NCBI GenBank assembly: GCA_022113835.1 | Contig: JAILWY010000021.1 | Location: forward strand, 9,362,001 to 9,426,000 | Direction of reading: 5' to 3' | DNA from: Atopsyche davidsoni | Lineage: Eukaryota > Arthropoda > Insecta > Trichoptera > Hydrobiosidae | Length of the DNA stretch: 64,000 bases | Part shown: piece after piece, positions 20,790 to 32,299 of the stretch | How positions within the stretch are numbered: position 1 is the stretch's first letter | Layout of the letters: the number at the start of each line of letters is the position of its first letter | The notes under the pieces: model-generated | The model's database searches: none | Told to the model about the DNA's origin: nothing | The model's input: only the letters and a program-made list of their open reading frames with translations | Position numbers and translations under genes: made by a program

Positions 20790-23300
20790 TTTTTAAAATA
20801 TTTGATGTGTTTAAATAAAAAAGCTGTTCTAGTGAAAATTAAATTTAAAATGAATGCCAGAAAAATGCGAAATTAAAACAAAATAATATCCAGAGTGACA
20901 AAACACACTATTACATTTGCTAGAAGAAAAAAAACATAATAATTTTAAAAAGACGTTACCATCTTGAAACAAATATATTTTGAAAAAAAACTTATTTTAC
21001 TGGCATTAACGGTTAATTAATAAAAGCAGTTTTGTCAATTAGTATTGATTTACATATATTTATTATTTCTATGATAGAATAGTGTATATTTTAGAGAATG
21101 CATTATGTTATTTGTGTGTATATGGAAGCGTTTGATAATGGTTGTTGTTGAACTTGAGTGGCCATGCGACCGCAGATATAAAAACCAGTTTCGTGTCGCA
21201 TTTTTTTGAAGCATTCGCTGTCACTATGTTGTCTTCATTTATAAATTTGTTTCATAAATATTTATTCTGAATTCCCAAATTTTCCTTGTCATCTATTTAA
21301 TTATTTTGAAAATGAGTTAACGACAACTATAAAGTATCGACAGTGCTTTTTTAAAACATATATATATCTCATAGATATATTTAAAAAATATTTACATAAT
21401 AAATATTACTAAGATTAAATTTTTATTTAAAAACAATATTTTACACGATCTACCTACTAAAATAAATCTATATTCATAAGAAATCAATGTTATAGTTGCA
21501 AGTGCGCTATCTGATTCAACTACCGTTGAATTAAATATAGCGCAAGGTTGCTACTAAGATATGTGCGAGTTTACTCTAAGACTGCTTAATAATATTAGTA
21601 TAAAACCTAAAATTACCTGAAAAAATATTGTGTTATATACTTGTATGCGTAAAAAACCAGCTTCATTAAAAAAATAATAAATAACAGTGATCATTGGGAA
21701 AATAAACACAACCAAATTATAGCTTGCCGATATATATCGTCCTCTTTTGCATTATTTTCATAGATTAAATATAAAAAAAACATTCAAAATAAAGGGACGC
21801 TATTGGCTAATTGAAAATCATTGTGTGTAGGCGCCTTTATAATAAATTTTACAGCATTTTTTTCCAATTCAAGATTTATTCGATATTTTCCCAGAAGTTA
21901 TAAATAATAACTTCTTCAGGTCCTTCAGTTGTTTACAAAACATTAATAACACATCCTTTGTGTTATATATTTTAACCGATATTTTATTTCAGTGGTAACA
22001 ACGACCAATAAATTGTTAACATCAAAACAGATCCAAGCTTCCCCGGATCGTGCTATGGTTATTAAATTCGTATCGTTATAACCGTTCTAGTTTTGTTTAT
22101 CACAGGTGCAATTATTTTTGCATTTGCGAGCCGTGCCGTGTCCGCCTACATACTTGTCTGATAATCTCTCACCTTGCACTATTTTAGTGATAACCTCCAT
22201 TAATAGAAAACCAATACTCTTCATCTGATACCGATTTCATTATCAGTTATTTTGGCGCTTTGTTACGTAAGACAACTCATCGGGCATGTTATGCAACATA
22301 TCCTCCTGATAGTATCTAAATTAAAATATATTCTTCAAATAATTCACAGCCATGAATGGTTAGATAATGGAGGAAGTGAAACTATAGCTGGCTACACACG
22401 CTGTGACTCGACTGACAACCGAACGGTAATTGACCAATTGCGTCCTGTTTTTGCGTTGTTTACTTAAACAAAACCATAGCAAAACACCTAAAATGAAAGG
22501 TCCTTATTGGATAGTTTCCATTCAATGGTCGGTTTTGTGAAGCGTGTGTAATATAGTACATATTTCCGAAAAATACAGAAACTGTTGTTTTTATTAAATC
22601 TATATTAAATATTCTACTAAATTAGAAACTATTCATTCAAAGGTTTACATTGATTAAGCTGATTATTTCTGATTTCGTTCAATGATATAGTAAGCCTATA
22701 CACATGCCTAACATTATCAATGCCTTAAAAAATATTTTTTTTTATAAAAACATATTAAGTGTAGAAGTAAACTTCAAAGAATATCGTGATTAATGACACA
22801 CTTCTGGTGTTCTTGAATATTGTATTTTATCGTTTATCTAATCAATAAGAAAAAGAATCAAGTAGTATTTTATTTTGACAATTGATTTTTTATTCCTTTA
22901 TATTAATTTAAAAGATATTAATTACAGTTTTAAAGCAATTTGTAGAGTGTCTTGTACTGAGCATCGTATTAAAATAATAAATTAAGTGTTTTTGCAAATA
23001 ATTTTAATAAATGTGGTTTTACAAGATATTATGTAAAATTTACCTGCAGCCAAGTATAACGGAAACACATTTTTTAAAATATTTTATGAATGCATTCAAA
23101 ATCAATTCAATTGAATAATTTTTTTTTTTACAAAGCAAGTAATATTTAAAGAAGTAACTTATCCATTTACTATACCAATTTCTTTTAAAGATATAAAAAA
23201 AAACAGAATACTCTACAACGCATTTATAATATTTTTTAAGATTGAATAATATTCAAGTATTATTGTGTGTCAAATAACGTAGGGTTCATTATTTTTTACC
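20790..23300. other. AT-rich non-coding stretch
   Basis: No gene recognised. A TATAAAAA box near 21177-21184 lies in slightly GC-richer sequence but has no matching initiator or ORF. A short CCAATTGCGTCC patch near 22434 is not diagnostic. Confidence 0.4.
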
Positions 23301-23321
23301 GATGAGTTTATCTTCAATGAC

Positions 23322-23379
23322 ATGCAAATAAAGATCACGTGCCTAGAACACGTGGTAGTTTCATTCGCAGTTGACGTAA
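23322..23379. promoter_or_regulatory. Enhancer-like motif cluster: octamer, paired E-boxes, CRE/D-box-like site
   Basis: Within 58 bp lie a perfect POU octamer ATGCAAAT (23322-23329), two CACGTG E-boxes (23336-23341 and 23349-23354) separated by exactly 7 bp, and TGACGTAA (23372-23379), a bZIP site. Tandem CACGTG-type boxes spaced 6-7 bp are the arrangement described for CLOCK/CYCLE-bound circadian enhancers. Here this is a sequence resemblance only; no target gene is assigned. Confidence 0.4.
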
Positions 23380-23996
23380 CAATATTCAAGTCTCCACACC
23401 TCGCTCCCAACTCGGCTCTCTAGTTCTAAAGTACTGATTCATTTTAAAAGTTGACATAAAGCAAGCCAAAATAATTTATTACGTTATTAATGAGCAATAA
23501 ACAAAATTCATAATATATTGGTAAGGCTCTAATTTACACTGAAATATATAACGTAGTTCTTTGTAGCTATTTTTTACTCTTTCATATTATTGCGTTTTAG
23601 CAGAATCAATGTTTTTTATAAAATTTCTCATTCATTAAAAAAAATATATTTGTAAAATTATACGAGCTTTTTACAGCTATGATGGATTGCAAATCTGGGC
23701 AAGCTTTAATCAAATGCACTATGAGCTTAATAAATATTTTTTTTGTAGATTTTGTCGCATAGATTACATTACTGCAGTAATTAAAATTTGAAAATCTTTA
23801 ATTTTTTACGGCCTGCACTTCACATAATTTTATACACTCTCTTAGAAAAATAAACATAAAGCGCTTTGAGATACAGCACGGTAATAATTTGTGAATTCGC
23901 GACGGTCTTGTGTCTTAATCAAACATATTAACATGTCACGACAGGTATTCTCAAGGAAGCGAGTGTCACGATTTAATATACGCTCTAATATCTCAG

Positions 23997-24203
23997 GTGT
24001 TTGCGGAAAAGCAAAGTTACCAAGTGAGTGACTCAGTGATTGTGGAGACCCTGATATGGAATAGTACTGTCGGCCATAGAGCCCAGCGCGCGTGCCCTTC
24101 GAGAAAAGTCTCCCCTAGGACGAGAGAGAACGAAAACTGGATATCCTGACGTACCAAGTTACTGTTGTCATTGGAGAGACAACAGATGTGGCTCCGGACT
24201 ATG
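23997..24203 (+). other. Candidate 5'UTR exon ending in a start codon
   Basis: An acceptor-like ATATCTCAG|G (23996/23997) and a strong donor ATG|GTGAGT (24203/24204) bound 207 bp of GC-richer sequence. The last three bases are ATG with A at -3, so a reading frame would begin exactly at the exon end. One frame is open for the first 50 codons but then stops, so the body is more likely leader than coding. The next exon, which would begin in phase 0, was not found nearby. Confidence 0.3.
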
Positions 24204-24209
24204 GTGAGT

Positions 24210-25110
24210 TAACTTTTCCGAGTGTAACGGAAATAAAACTAGAGCCTAGGAACATAAAAAAATCAAACATGCTTCATTTTTTCACAATCAATTTTATTCC
24301 ATGAATATTCGTATTTATTTTTTTCAATTTGGATTTTTGGTTTGAAAACAATTTAAGCTTTAGTCTTGGTTTAGTTGGCACGCACTTTAAGTATGAAATT
24401 TAAAATACTGAATACTTGATTTTAATATATTATTAAAAATGCTGAATCATGTTTTGAATTTTTAACGGTAAGATGAGTCAGAGACCAGACGACATTTTTT
24501 AAAGAATTATATTATAATATTCGAGCCATGAAATAAATATATTTTTTTCCTTTGTTTATTTTAAATTTCAGATATTAAAAACTAATATAAATAATATTTT
24601 TAGATATAACGGTTAATAATCGTCAATATTTTTTTTTCTATTTTTTCCTCGTTTCATTTTTTTTATTATGACTAGTTACACTTTGTTTCAAAATACCAAT
24701 CGATAAGAATGGGCGTAGCTACCATGGAATTCTCAGAATTAAATCAGGTCCATCGTGAGATTCAGAAACCGGTGTGCTGAGATGAGTAGAGTTCGGTAGC
24801 GCTGAACTCTCAGAGCGTGCTTGAAATCTCCTATTCAATTATATTTTCTTCACTAGGCTGTAAGTGCGGTCTTTGATAATCTCTTACGTTGTATTTGCTT
24901 ATTCATATAAATTATGTAAATTCTCAAATCTTGAAAGCACATATTATGTTATATTATTAAATATATATATGTGCTTTGTAAATAATAGCAACACAAGATT
25001 ATTACTAGAAACAAAATGACTGTGAATTTATCGTAGATTTGGTACAAATTGAAAATTTAAACGCAGTCTGGCGATTTGTTTTCTTAGGTGTTACGTTTCT
25101 TGAAGTTTTC
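24210..25110. other. Non-coding stretch
   Basis: AT-rich, with a GC-richer patch at 24700-24830 containing an AGAGTTC...GAACTCT hairpin near 24789-24811. No ORF or element ends were recognised. Confidence 0.4.
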
Positions 25111-25113
25111 TGA

Positions 25114-25153
25114 CTTTCGATGTTTTGGTCTCCGTGTTGGGACCATCTTCAGG
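25114..25153 (-). ncRNA. Degenerate hammerhead-like motif, second copy
   Basis: On the minus strand CCTGAAGATGGTCCCAACAC matches 2601-2620 base for base and is followed by GACC closing a stem. Box 2 reads AAAAC instead of GAAAC, so the core guanine is lost. It is best read as another copy of the dispersed repeat at 2601-2632, not an active ribozyme. Confidence 0.3.
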
Positions 25154-25598
25154 GACTCACACTCTAATAACAATGGCTGCTAAAATCAACAAACAAAAAG
25201 ACTTGCAATATCGTTGTTTATTCCAAATTTATAATATGTTTATGCTGTCGTCATATTTAATTACTGCGTATGTACATCCACATGGGTATATGTTTTTAAT
25301 TGAAATATCTTGTACGTGTGTAATACTTATATGTTAATAGAAATGGCATAAATTGCTGTAAGTGATGTTGTTCTCTGAAGATGCCATCCAACGCAAATCT
25401 TATTTGATTCATATCATTAATTAGCGACAGTACAAACACATTCATCTCGGCGTTAGCGGAAATTGTTATGAGATCTAAGAAAAACACGCGCTGTGGAATT
25501 TGCTTCTATTGTCTCTGGGCTGATGTGTCGGTGGCCCTGATCTTGGTCAGCGCCAGTGGTTTCCATACATCTTACATCACACTATGAGTGGCGTAAGC

Positions 25599-25842
25599 CA
25601 GTGGTGGGCGATTCGAAGAAAAACAGCCGAATCTGTTCCGATTGCCTCTACGTCATCAAAGTAGCAGCTACTTTTAACAGATTCAGATAATCAGATGTAC
25701 TAAAAAAACTTGGAAGATTTTTTGAAAGACATATGTTATGCGGTCGATTCAATTCAATTAAATTTCAAATATAATTTTCTTGGCCATCTCATGTCTCTTT
25801 ACAGCTTTTTTGAGGTGCTTCTACTTTATTGACCCACCACTA
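25599..25842. mobile_element. Short hAT-like MITE candidate
   Basis: The left end CAGTGGTGGGCGATT and the right end, complement TAGTGGTGGGTCAAT, form imperfect inverted repeats 244 bp apart, with the CAGTGGTGGG start common in hAT elements. The 8-bp flanks do not match, so the target duplication is lost or the right boundary is slightly off. No coding. Confidence 0.5.
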
Positions 25843-25849
25843 AAATTAC

Positions 25850-28230
25850 ACAGCATGTATTTCAAAACACTGATATTTTTATAACGCGCATTAAATCAAC
25901 ATTACATTTCTCTGAATAATAATAAAAAAAAATTCAAGTATAATTCTACGATAAAATCTCGCTGTAAAGACAAATAAAAAGATACGTATTTCAAACGCGA
26001 TTTGTTGAGTCGTATTGCTTGAGTAAACACTTCTAAAAGTGCCTTGTGTGACACAATGCGAGTGCCAGAAAACGAGAGATAACCGAAGAAGCTGTTATCA
26101 AATCACATGTTTTATAAAAAAGACATTTGCATATGTGAGCAGCCTGACAGTCGCTTGGGCAGAGAGGCGGTCGTCCAGGTGCAAAGCACCAACCTAAAGC
26201 AACGCGATTCACTAAGGTATTTCCACATAACTATTACGCAAGAAAAATATAATACAATAACACATCCTTCGCTTCTTAAACCAACTCTAATCCCAGTGAG
26301 CTCAAAAGTGTATATAATATATATCACAGTGAAATTTGTTTAAAACAAGCATGATGCAATGTATCGCTAAGATTATAAACATTCATTCGGCGGGATTTCA
26401 CGTTTATCCATAAAAATTCTTGTGAATATTTTTAAATTTAAATTTTGATGTTAGTGTTATATAATATGCGCTGTGAAATATTTTAAAAGATCTGGACAAA
26501 CTGTGGTCAAAACTGTGATGTGAATAATTTATGCGGTGTATTTCAAATGGGCTCGCCGAGCATGTCGCCGTGCATTAGATATCATTGTTTTAAACAATAT
26601 ATTTTTCCGCGTCCAACGGTGGTTCTCAAGCCGATCGTATAATAGATAAAGCGAGTATTTTCCGGATATAACTAGATGTGTTTGCTATCATAGAGGTAAC
26701 TTACCTGTCTGTTTGCCGCTTCATATTTTACAGCCGCGATTCACAATCCAGACAATACAAACAAAAATTGATGTTTCTTTTTAAATCCCCTTTTATAAAA
26801 TAATATAATCTCGCGCTCGTCAAGGATTCCACTCGTGTTATCAGCTCGCCACTATTTGTAAGATAATATTTTTTTTTATAACCAAGCATTTTTTTAACAT
26901 TGCAGACTCACTGCTTGCTACCTACACGCCTGAACTTAAATACATATTAAATTATTGTTTACATTAAATTTAACAAATACGGACATTTAGCGTGAAGGTT
27001 TTTTTATTGCCATATATTATAATACCATAAAAATTATTTTCAGAAAAAATAGTATTATACATTTTTGTAATGTCAAAATATTGACATTTGTGACCAACAC
27101 AGCCCAAGTGTTGTACTCGCTTCGATTGATTGATCATAATTTGTATTGACAATCACCTGTCATATTATCTTTCATTAAAATAAAGTTTATTTCTTAAATG
27201 GTAAATATGTGAGATGTTTACAATAATAATAGGCTTTGTAATTAGAAATCATATGTTGAATGTTCGTTATAAAATCATGGTCATATAATGTTATTGTAGC
27301 TCATCTAGATGAAATCGTGCATTGCGTATTTGTGCATTGTCCATTACATATATATTTATTTATACATAGTTTCCAAAGTGGAATTTATCACATGTAAGGT
27401 GGCGTGTAAATCTACTGCACTCAAGAGCTTACATGTGTAAGTCAATCAAAATTCCAGGTGTGTGCAACTTTGAGCATCACGCTATGTCCCTGGGCAACAC
27501 GTTAATTGGACCTCCCTAGCAACCACCACCTGGAATTATTACCAGGTCTGAACTGAGATCCACTTGTTAAAAACTTTGTTAAATTTATTCCTTATAAAAA
27601 ACAATAATAAAAGGTAGTCTGATGCATGAGCAACAAGATCGACATTTAATTTTAATTCAATTCAATTCAACGGTTCAGCAATTGTAAAACAATTCCTAAA
27701 ATCGTTATCATTTGAAGATCTTATAAATTATTGCACGATACTATTATTAAATGTAATTATGAAGAGACTTAGAATCTATTAGATTATTTTCGGTTCATTA
27801 ATCATAGCAGTATGAATGGATTATTGTTTCTTTTTATAAATGTGCCGGATACATAATATTATACTTTTTCATTCTCTCAGATAAATAACAACTACTGTAG
27901 TTTCTTTGCATCCACTGTAGGTTCATTAGGTGTAATATTATTCACGTCTGAATGTTTTATTTGTTTTTTTTTTTTTTTTTTTAATATTAGTGCTGAAAAC
28001 AATAATCAAGTTAAAATTTATTGGTGTGGCTATTATTAATGACTCGTTTAGAAGTTGTGTAATACTACACTTTTTTTTTACTTAAAATTGTGAAATAGTC
28101 AATAAATCAGCCGATCTCTGTATTTATTATTTACTTAATATTAATTATTTATTTTTAAATGTTGAGCTTTTTCATGATTAAAGTTTCAGCGTATTTCAAG
28201 CATAACTTAATATCTAGTTTTAAATAATTA
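25850..28230. other. Non-coding stretch
   Basis: No gene recognised. The short overlapping frames at 26107-26343, one on each strand, are not protein-like. An inverted repeat lies at 27450-27537 and a 24-base T run at 27961-27982. Confidence 0.4.
27450..27537. repeat. 11-bp inverted repeat with E-box ends
   Basis: AATTCCAGGTG (27450-27460) and CACCTGGAATT (27527-27537) are exact complements 66 bp apart. The interior is GC-richer, with CTGGGCAAC and CCTAGCAACC half-sites that loosely recall RFX motifs. It could be a tiny MITE; no target duplication was seen. Confidence 0.4.
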
Positions 28231-28238
28231 AACTAGTT

Positions 28239-28265
28239 TATATATATATATATATATGTGTGTGT
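28239..28265. repeat. (TA)n(TG)n microsatellite
   Basis: TA dinucleotides running into TGTGTGTG. Confidence 0.9.
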
Positions 28266-28280
28266 TTATTTAAATATTTT

Positions 28281-28322
28281 CTTCATCAAGTGCCTCTCCT
28301 CAGAGGTGGTTGGCGACCATTT
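28281..28322 (-). repeat. Dispersed repeat (possible LINE tail), copy 1
   Basis: AAGTGCCTCTCCTCAGAGG followed by GGTTGGCGACCATTT matches the reverse complement of 45497-45543. On the coding-like strand the relative at 45497 resembles the end of a LINE reverse-transcriptase ORF, but this is uncertain. Confidence 0.4.
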
Positions 28323-28679
28323 CACTGAGCATATACTTAAAATGAGCCAGTTTTCATGATTTTTTAAGTGGGAAATAGTGTAGTAGGTCCCCGGGTCCTT
28401 CTACAATAAATATAAAATGTTTAAATATAAAAATAAAAAAAAATTCAAAACAGGTATCGAGCTTTCGCGAATATCCAATTGTAAATAAATCAAATTATAA
28501 CTTGTAAACAATTTTAAAAATACAACTCAGTATAAAAGAAATCATATTTCTCAGCTCTCTAATTTCTACTAGCAAAAAAGTAAAAAATCTCGTTTTTCAA
28601 GTGTACGCTTGTTTCTTTGCAATAAACAACACTTATGACAGGTTGGTATAATTCAAATGGCTCATAAATTTTTCGGTTA

Positions 28680-29020
28680 AATTTCACCACCTCGGTGCTG
28701 GGGCGACCTTTGGGCGCATCCACCAAACATGGACGGCGAATTGTAAAAAAAATGGTTTCGTGTCGGCAGGCTCCGGCCTCGGTCGGAGAAATGCGGCGCG
28801 TTGACCCCGGCCGATAGACCGCCTCGAGAATTTGCACAAAAGTGCTTTTTTGCTGAAGACCCCTTTTGAATTCGCGGACAATGGCCGCTTCCGAGAAGCT
28901 CCGTGGCTAGAAGGACGTGCCTGTGTTTCAGACGACCCATTAAAGAATTAGAACACGCCGGTCGACGCGAGCTTTCAACTGGCACTCCCGATATCAATTT
29001 AAACATTTTTTTAATTTTTC
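28680..29020. other. GC-rich island of unknown nature
   Basis: Three overlapping minus-strand frames (up to 109 codons) are open, but this follows from high GC, and none has a recognisable domain. On the plus strand the island ends at a T-rich tract and CAG|GTACTT (29005-29026), an acceptor directly abutting a weak donor. It may be an exon, a promoter or a piece of foreign or retroelement DNA. Confidence 0.25.
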
Positions 29021-29143
29021 AGGTACTTCATGATACACCCAACAATAGTACATGAATATATAGATTCATGAAAGTTAAAATTTGTAGAGAGACTTGTTTT
29101 AAACGTGTGAATAACTAAGCTTTACTTTTAATTCAAATTATTG

Positions 29144-29176
29144 ATATCCACAGTATACAGTGTATACTGTGGATAT
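29144..29176. repeat. 33-bp near-perfect palindrome
   Basis: ATATCCACAGTATACA, a single G, then the exact complement TGTATACTGTGGATAT. With a 1-base centre it is a strong cruciform candidate or a dimeric protein-binding site. Confidence 0.85.
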
Positions 29177-29179
29177 GGA

Positions 29180-31250
29180 TAATTGGATGTGAAAATGGGG
29201 GGCGTTGTGAAATACCGCTATGGTATTTTGACATGGAATAAAAAATGGTATAATTATAACTGTTATGTCAAAGGGGTCGTTGGAATTTTTTTTTCATGTC
29301 AAGGGTGTGGTGGTCAATTATAGGTTGGGAACTTATGGTATACACTGACTCCAAATATTAACAAACATTTTTACTTATAGAAGGAATTACTCCCAGAAAT
29401 GATATCCGGGCAACTTCACTCTTAATAATGATAAATACGACTGCTTAAATTTACTTGCAAAGAGTACTCTTGTTACTAATAATAAACACTTTTGTGCAAA
29501 AGCTCGGTATAGTTTATTCATTTAACTGATGTTAAAACAGGTGGCAGTCAAATATTTATTAAATCCACCTTTTTACGTTTAGAATTCATATTTTTAGAGC
29601 ATGTTTGGTCTATCAATTTCAAAATATCCCAGATTTTTAAAATAAATTGTTTTAAACCAATTTTATATTATTATATTTTTGCGTCATTAATAAAAAGTAC
29701 GAGTGATTTTTCAGATGTCTTCTATCAGATCAATAATGTATAAATACATAGTATTTGATATTAGTATAAACACATTAACCAGATTTATCAGCATTTGGTT
29801 CTACGTATAATATTATATCGGGTACAAACTCGTGATTTTATTTGACACTATTATGTTGACGAATAACTCAATTGTGTTTGTTTAATTTAAAAAAAAATCC
29901 CAAAGTAAACGGAATCCACAAGTACTTGCATTCAACATTGTAATTCCCTATTATTAGCCCATTATAAAAACGTTAAACAATAATTACTGACATTCAGAAT
30001 TCAATGCTAAGTTATCAGTTAATCTGTGTCAACTAAGTATAAAAAATAACAATGCTTGTTTAATAAATTTTATTTGACAATTCATTTAGAGACGGAAAAT
30101 ATGTTTGATTATAGTGATAAAATTTGGATGAAAACATTTGACATAGTTTTCATAATATTAAAATTGTTTTATTATTGAAGATATATGAAATTTATGTTCT
30201 TAAATAAATTTAAGACATTCGTTCAGGATTTCTTATAAAAAATTACGAAGCAAAAAGAAACTTTTTAAATAAAAAAAAATAGTATAAATTTATCAATAAA
30301 AATAGAACAGCTCTTACAAAATAGAACAATAATATATTGTTGATCGATTTTTTTCCTCGTGTTCTTTTTATATTTTGTTACCCAACAATCATAAATCATT
30401 TCAAAGAGTCTAATTATGGAGAGATACTATAATACAAATCAATTTGTTAAATTTTTATTTTATTTTAATTATTATTTAATAACATGATTCTTTTGTTAAT
30501 TTTTATATTCTGAATCAATACTTAAATAAAAAATACTTAGTTTTAATTATATAACATTCAAACTAACCATGTAATGAAATGACTTCTGACAGAGATGTAT
30601 AATTATCCGAAGTAATAAATAGATTTATAAAAATAAAGCACTTCAACGATACAAAAAACTAGATAACGAGAGTTAATATTGAAACTAAAAAAAATCAATT
30701 GAGCTGCCATGTAAATCTTTGACTAAAAGTCAAGCCCATCAAGAGATTTAGAGACTGGTACTGTTGTCACTTTATCAAGAAATGAGGTCATTAGCCTCCT
30801 TGATAAGTTATAAATCCCTGAAAAAACACTTCGTGGACCTTGCTGAAAGTCCATGAGCGTTTACTTCAACTGCATAGATAGGAAAACATTGCTTTTCAAT
30901 TTTCGGTGATGGCATTTAATAAATCAATTCATTTTATATTCTTCATTGCCTCTATGTGATTTATAAAGATCATAAATGCTAAAGTATTGCAATGCAGGAA
31001 AAAATTTCCATCCACCACTAGTGATGAACGAAAATTCGACGCATTTATTTTTATTCATTGATTATATTTGATTTAAAAAATAGTAAAAAATTAATATTAG
31101 ATTTTTAAAAAATAGCAGCCTTGAATAATTTTAGCGACACTGAAATGCATCGCATGTAAGCTGTTGAAAAACCCGTTCGCCATCTGATCAGCTAGTTTAG
31201 AGATATGGCATGGATCGTTGCACTGAATTACCGGCTTTACCCTTCAAATA
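29180..31250. other. AT-rich non-coding stretch
   Basis: No gene, transposon ends or structured repeat recognised. Confidence 0.5.
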
Positions 31251-31254
31251 GATA

Positions 31255-32068
31255 CAGTATGTCCAAACAGAGTATCGGGTATTTGTTAGTTTAGTAAAAC
31301 AAAAACTACTAGTAATCGATTTTTTTTTTATTGTTGATTATAATAATACAAAATGAACAATTATTTCAAAAAGATGAAAGATTGCTGATAACACGCTAAC
31401 AAGGTGTCCAAAAAGGGTATCGGGTATATGTTTTAGCGTTGAAGTTGATTTGGAGCGGCTGAGGGAGACAAAGAGGAAATCGTAGAGTTTGCTATTTTGT
31501 GTAATTTTAGTCGCTATGGAGCGTATAATTGTAACGGTGATTCAATAGTGATGCTCAACGTTTGTATCGTGCGGAGTGTCGTACACGCAATGCACCAAGT
31601 GACAATAGCATTAGAAAATATTCAAAAATACAGGTGCAATGGTAAAAAATCAAAACTCAGGTCGCTTTCATTCAGTCCGCGACCAGCAAACAATCGAAGT
31701 GGAAGCGTCAATTCGTCAAAATCCGTCTTTATCCACCCGAAAGCGAAGCCAAGCGTTGAACATTAAAAAATCGTCTTTGCATTCAATTTTAAAGAAACAT
31801 TTGCATTTAAAAGCGAATAAAATTCAATTGGTGCGATAATTGAAGGATTCTTTGCAAACGAAATGCTGCGGCGATTCAACAACTTTCAATCTTCGTTCCA
31901 GATTAGAAGAGTGCCAGCAGCGTGACGGTCACCATTTGGATAACATCATCTTTTTTATATAATTTTCCATTTTTTATTCTTATAATTAACAATTAAAAAA
32001 TACTTGATTACTAGTAGTTTTCGTTTTACTGAACTAACAAATACCCGATACTCTGTTTGGACACCCTG
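31255..32068 (+). mobile_element. Internally deleted Tc1/mariner-like element
   Basis: Long inverted ends match over about 70 bp or more: left CAGTATGTCCAAACAGAGTA, right complement CAGGGTGTCCAAACAGAGTA. Both are flanked by TA (31253-31254, 32069-32070). A second, internal copy of the end (GGTGTCCAAAAAGGGTATCG) lies at about 31406 in the same orientation as the left end. The 814-bp element holds a decayed transposase gene lacking the catalytic part. Confidence 0.8.
31440..31960 (+). pseudogene. Tc1/mariner-like transposase relic (HTH plus C-terminus)
   Basis: Pieces in different frames add up to a transposase N-terminus. QRLYRAECRTRNAPSDNSIR comes from one frame. RKRSQALNIKKSSLHSILKK, then LHLKANKIQLV, come from 31639-31836. 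These match the paired helix-turn-helix region of insect Tc1/mariner-type transposases, with the typical IRRRSQ-LGLS-TS-W-IL--DL-L-PYKIQLVQ pattern. After a stop the frame continues as LRSRLEECQQRDGHHLDNII, which looks like the extreme C-terminus, so the DDE/D catalytic domain was deleted between them. At least one frameshift and one stop make it dead. Confidence 0.65.
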
Positions 32069-32099
32069 TATAATATTAAATTTGAAAAAATGGTGGTTT

Positions 32100-32297
32100 G
32101 CAAGTCGCGCTCGCTTAGCGTTGCTCGACTTTCAAAGCAAAGAAATAAAATCTCTTGGTGTCTAATCGTCCGAGACGGCTCGCCGATTCGTCAGCGCGTG
32201 TTTCAGGCAATATAGATATCCATTGTGGGTACATTCAAGACTGTCGCTTGCCGAGACGCCTCGCTAATGTTTGTTTATCCTTTGTTTCAGGTAAGCT
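32100..32297 (+). promoter_or_regulatory. Recursive (zero-length exon) splice site candidate at 32290/32291
   Basis: TTTATCCTTTGTTTCAG is a near-ideal acceptor with polypyrimidine tract. The very next bases, GTAAGC, form a good donor. The abutting arrangement (Y)nCAG|GTAAG is the ratchet-point signature by which very long insect introns are removed in steps. The preceding 190 bp are GC-richer than usual. It needs an enclosing plus-strand gene with a large intron, which this window does not prove. Confidence 0.4.
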
Positions 32298-32299
32298 GC

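Noticed and set aside
21170..21235. TATAAAAA box as a core promoter
   Set aside because: No initiator, no leader and no ORF downstream; AT-rich background makes TATA-like words common.
27490..27530. RFX X-box
   Set aside because: GGCAAC and AGCAAC half-sites are present but not in the required inverted arrangement.
28559..29006. Three minus-strand ORFs up to 109 codons
   Set aside because: Mutually overlapping frames in a GC-rich island; none recognisable, no splice or start signals favour one.
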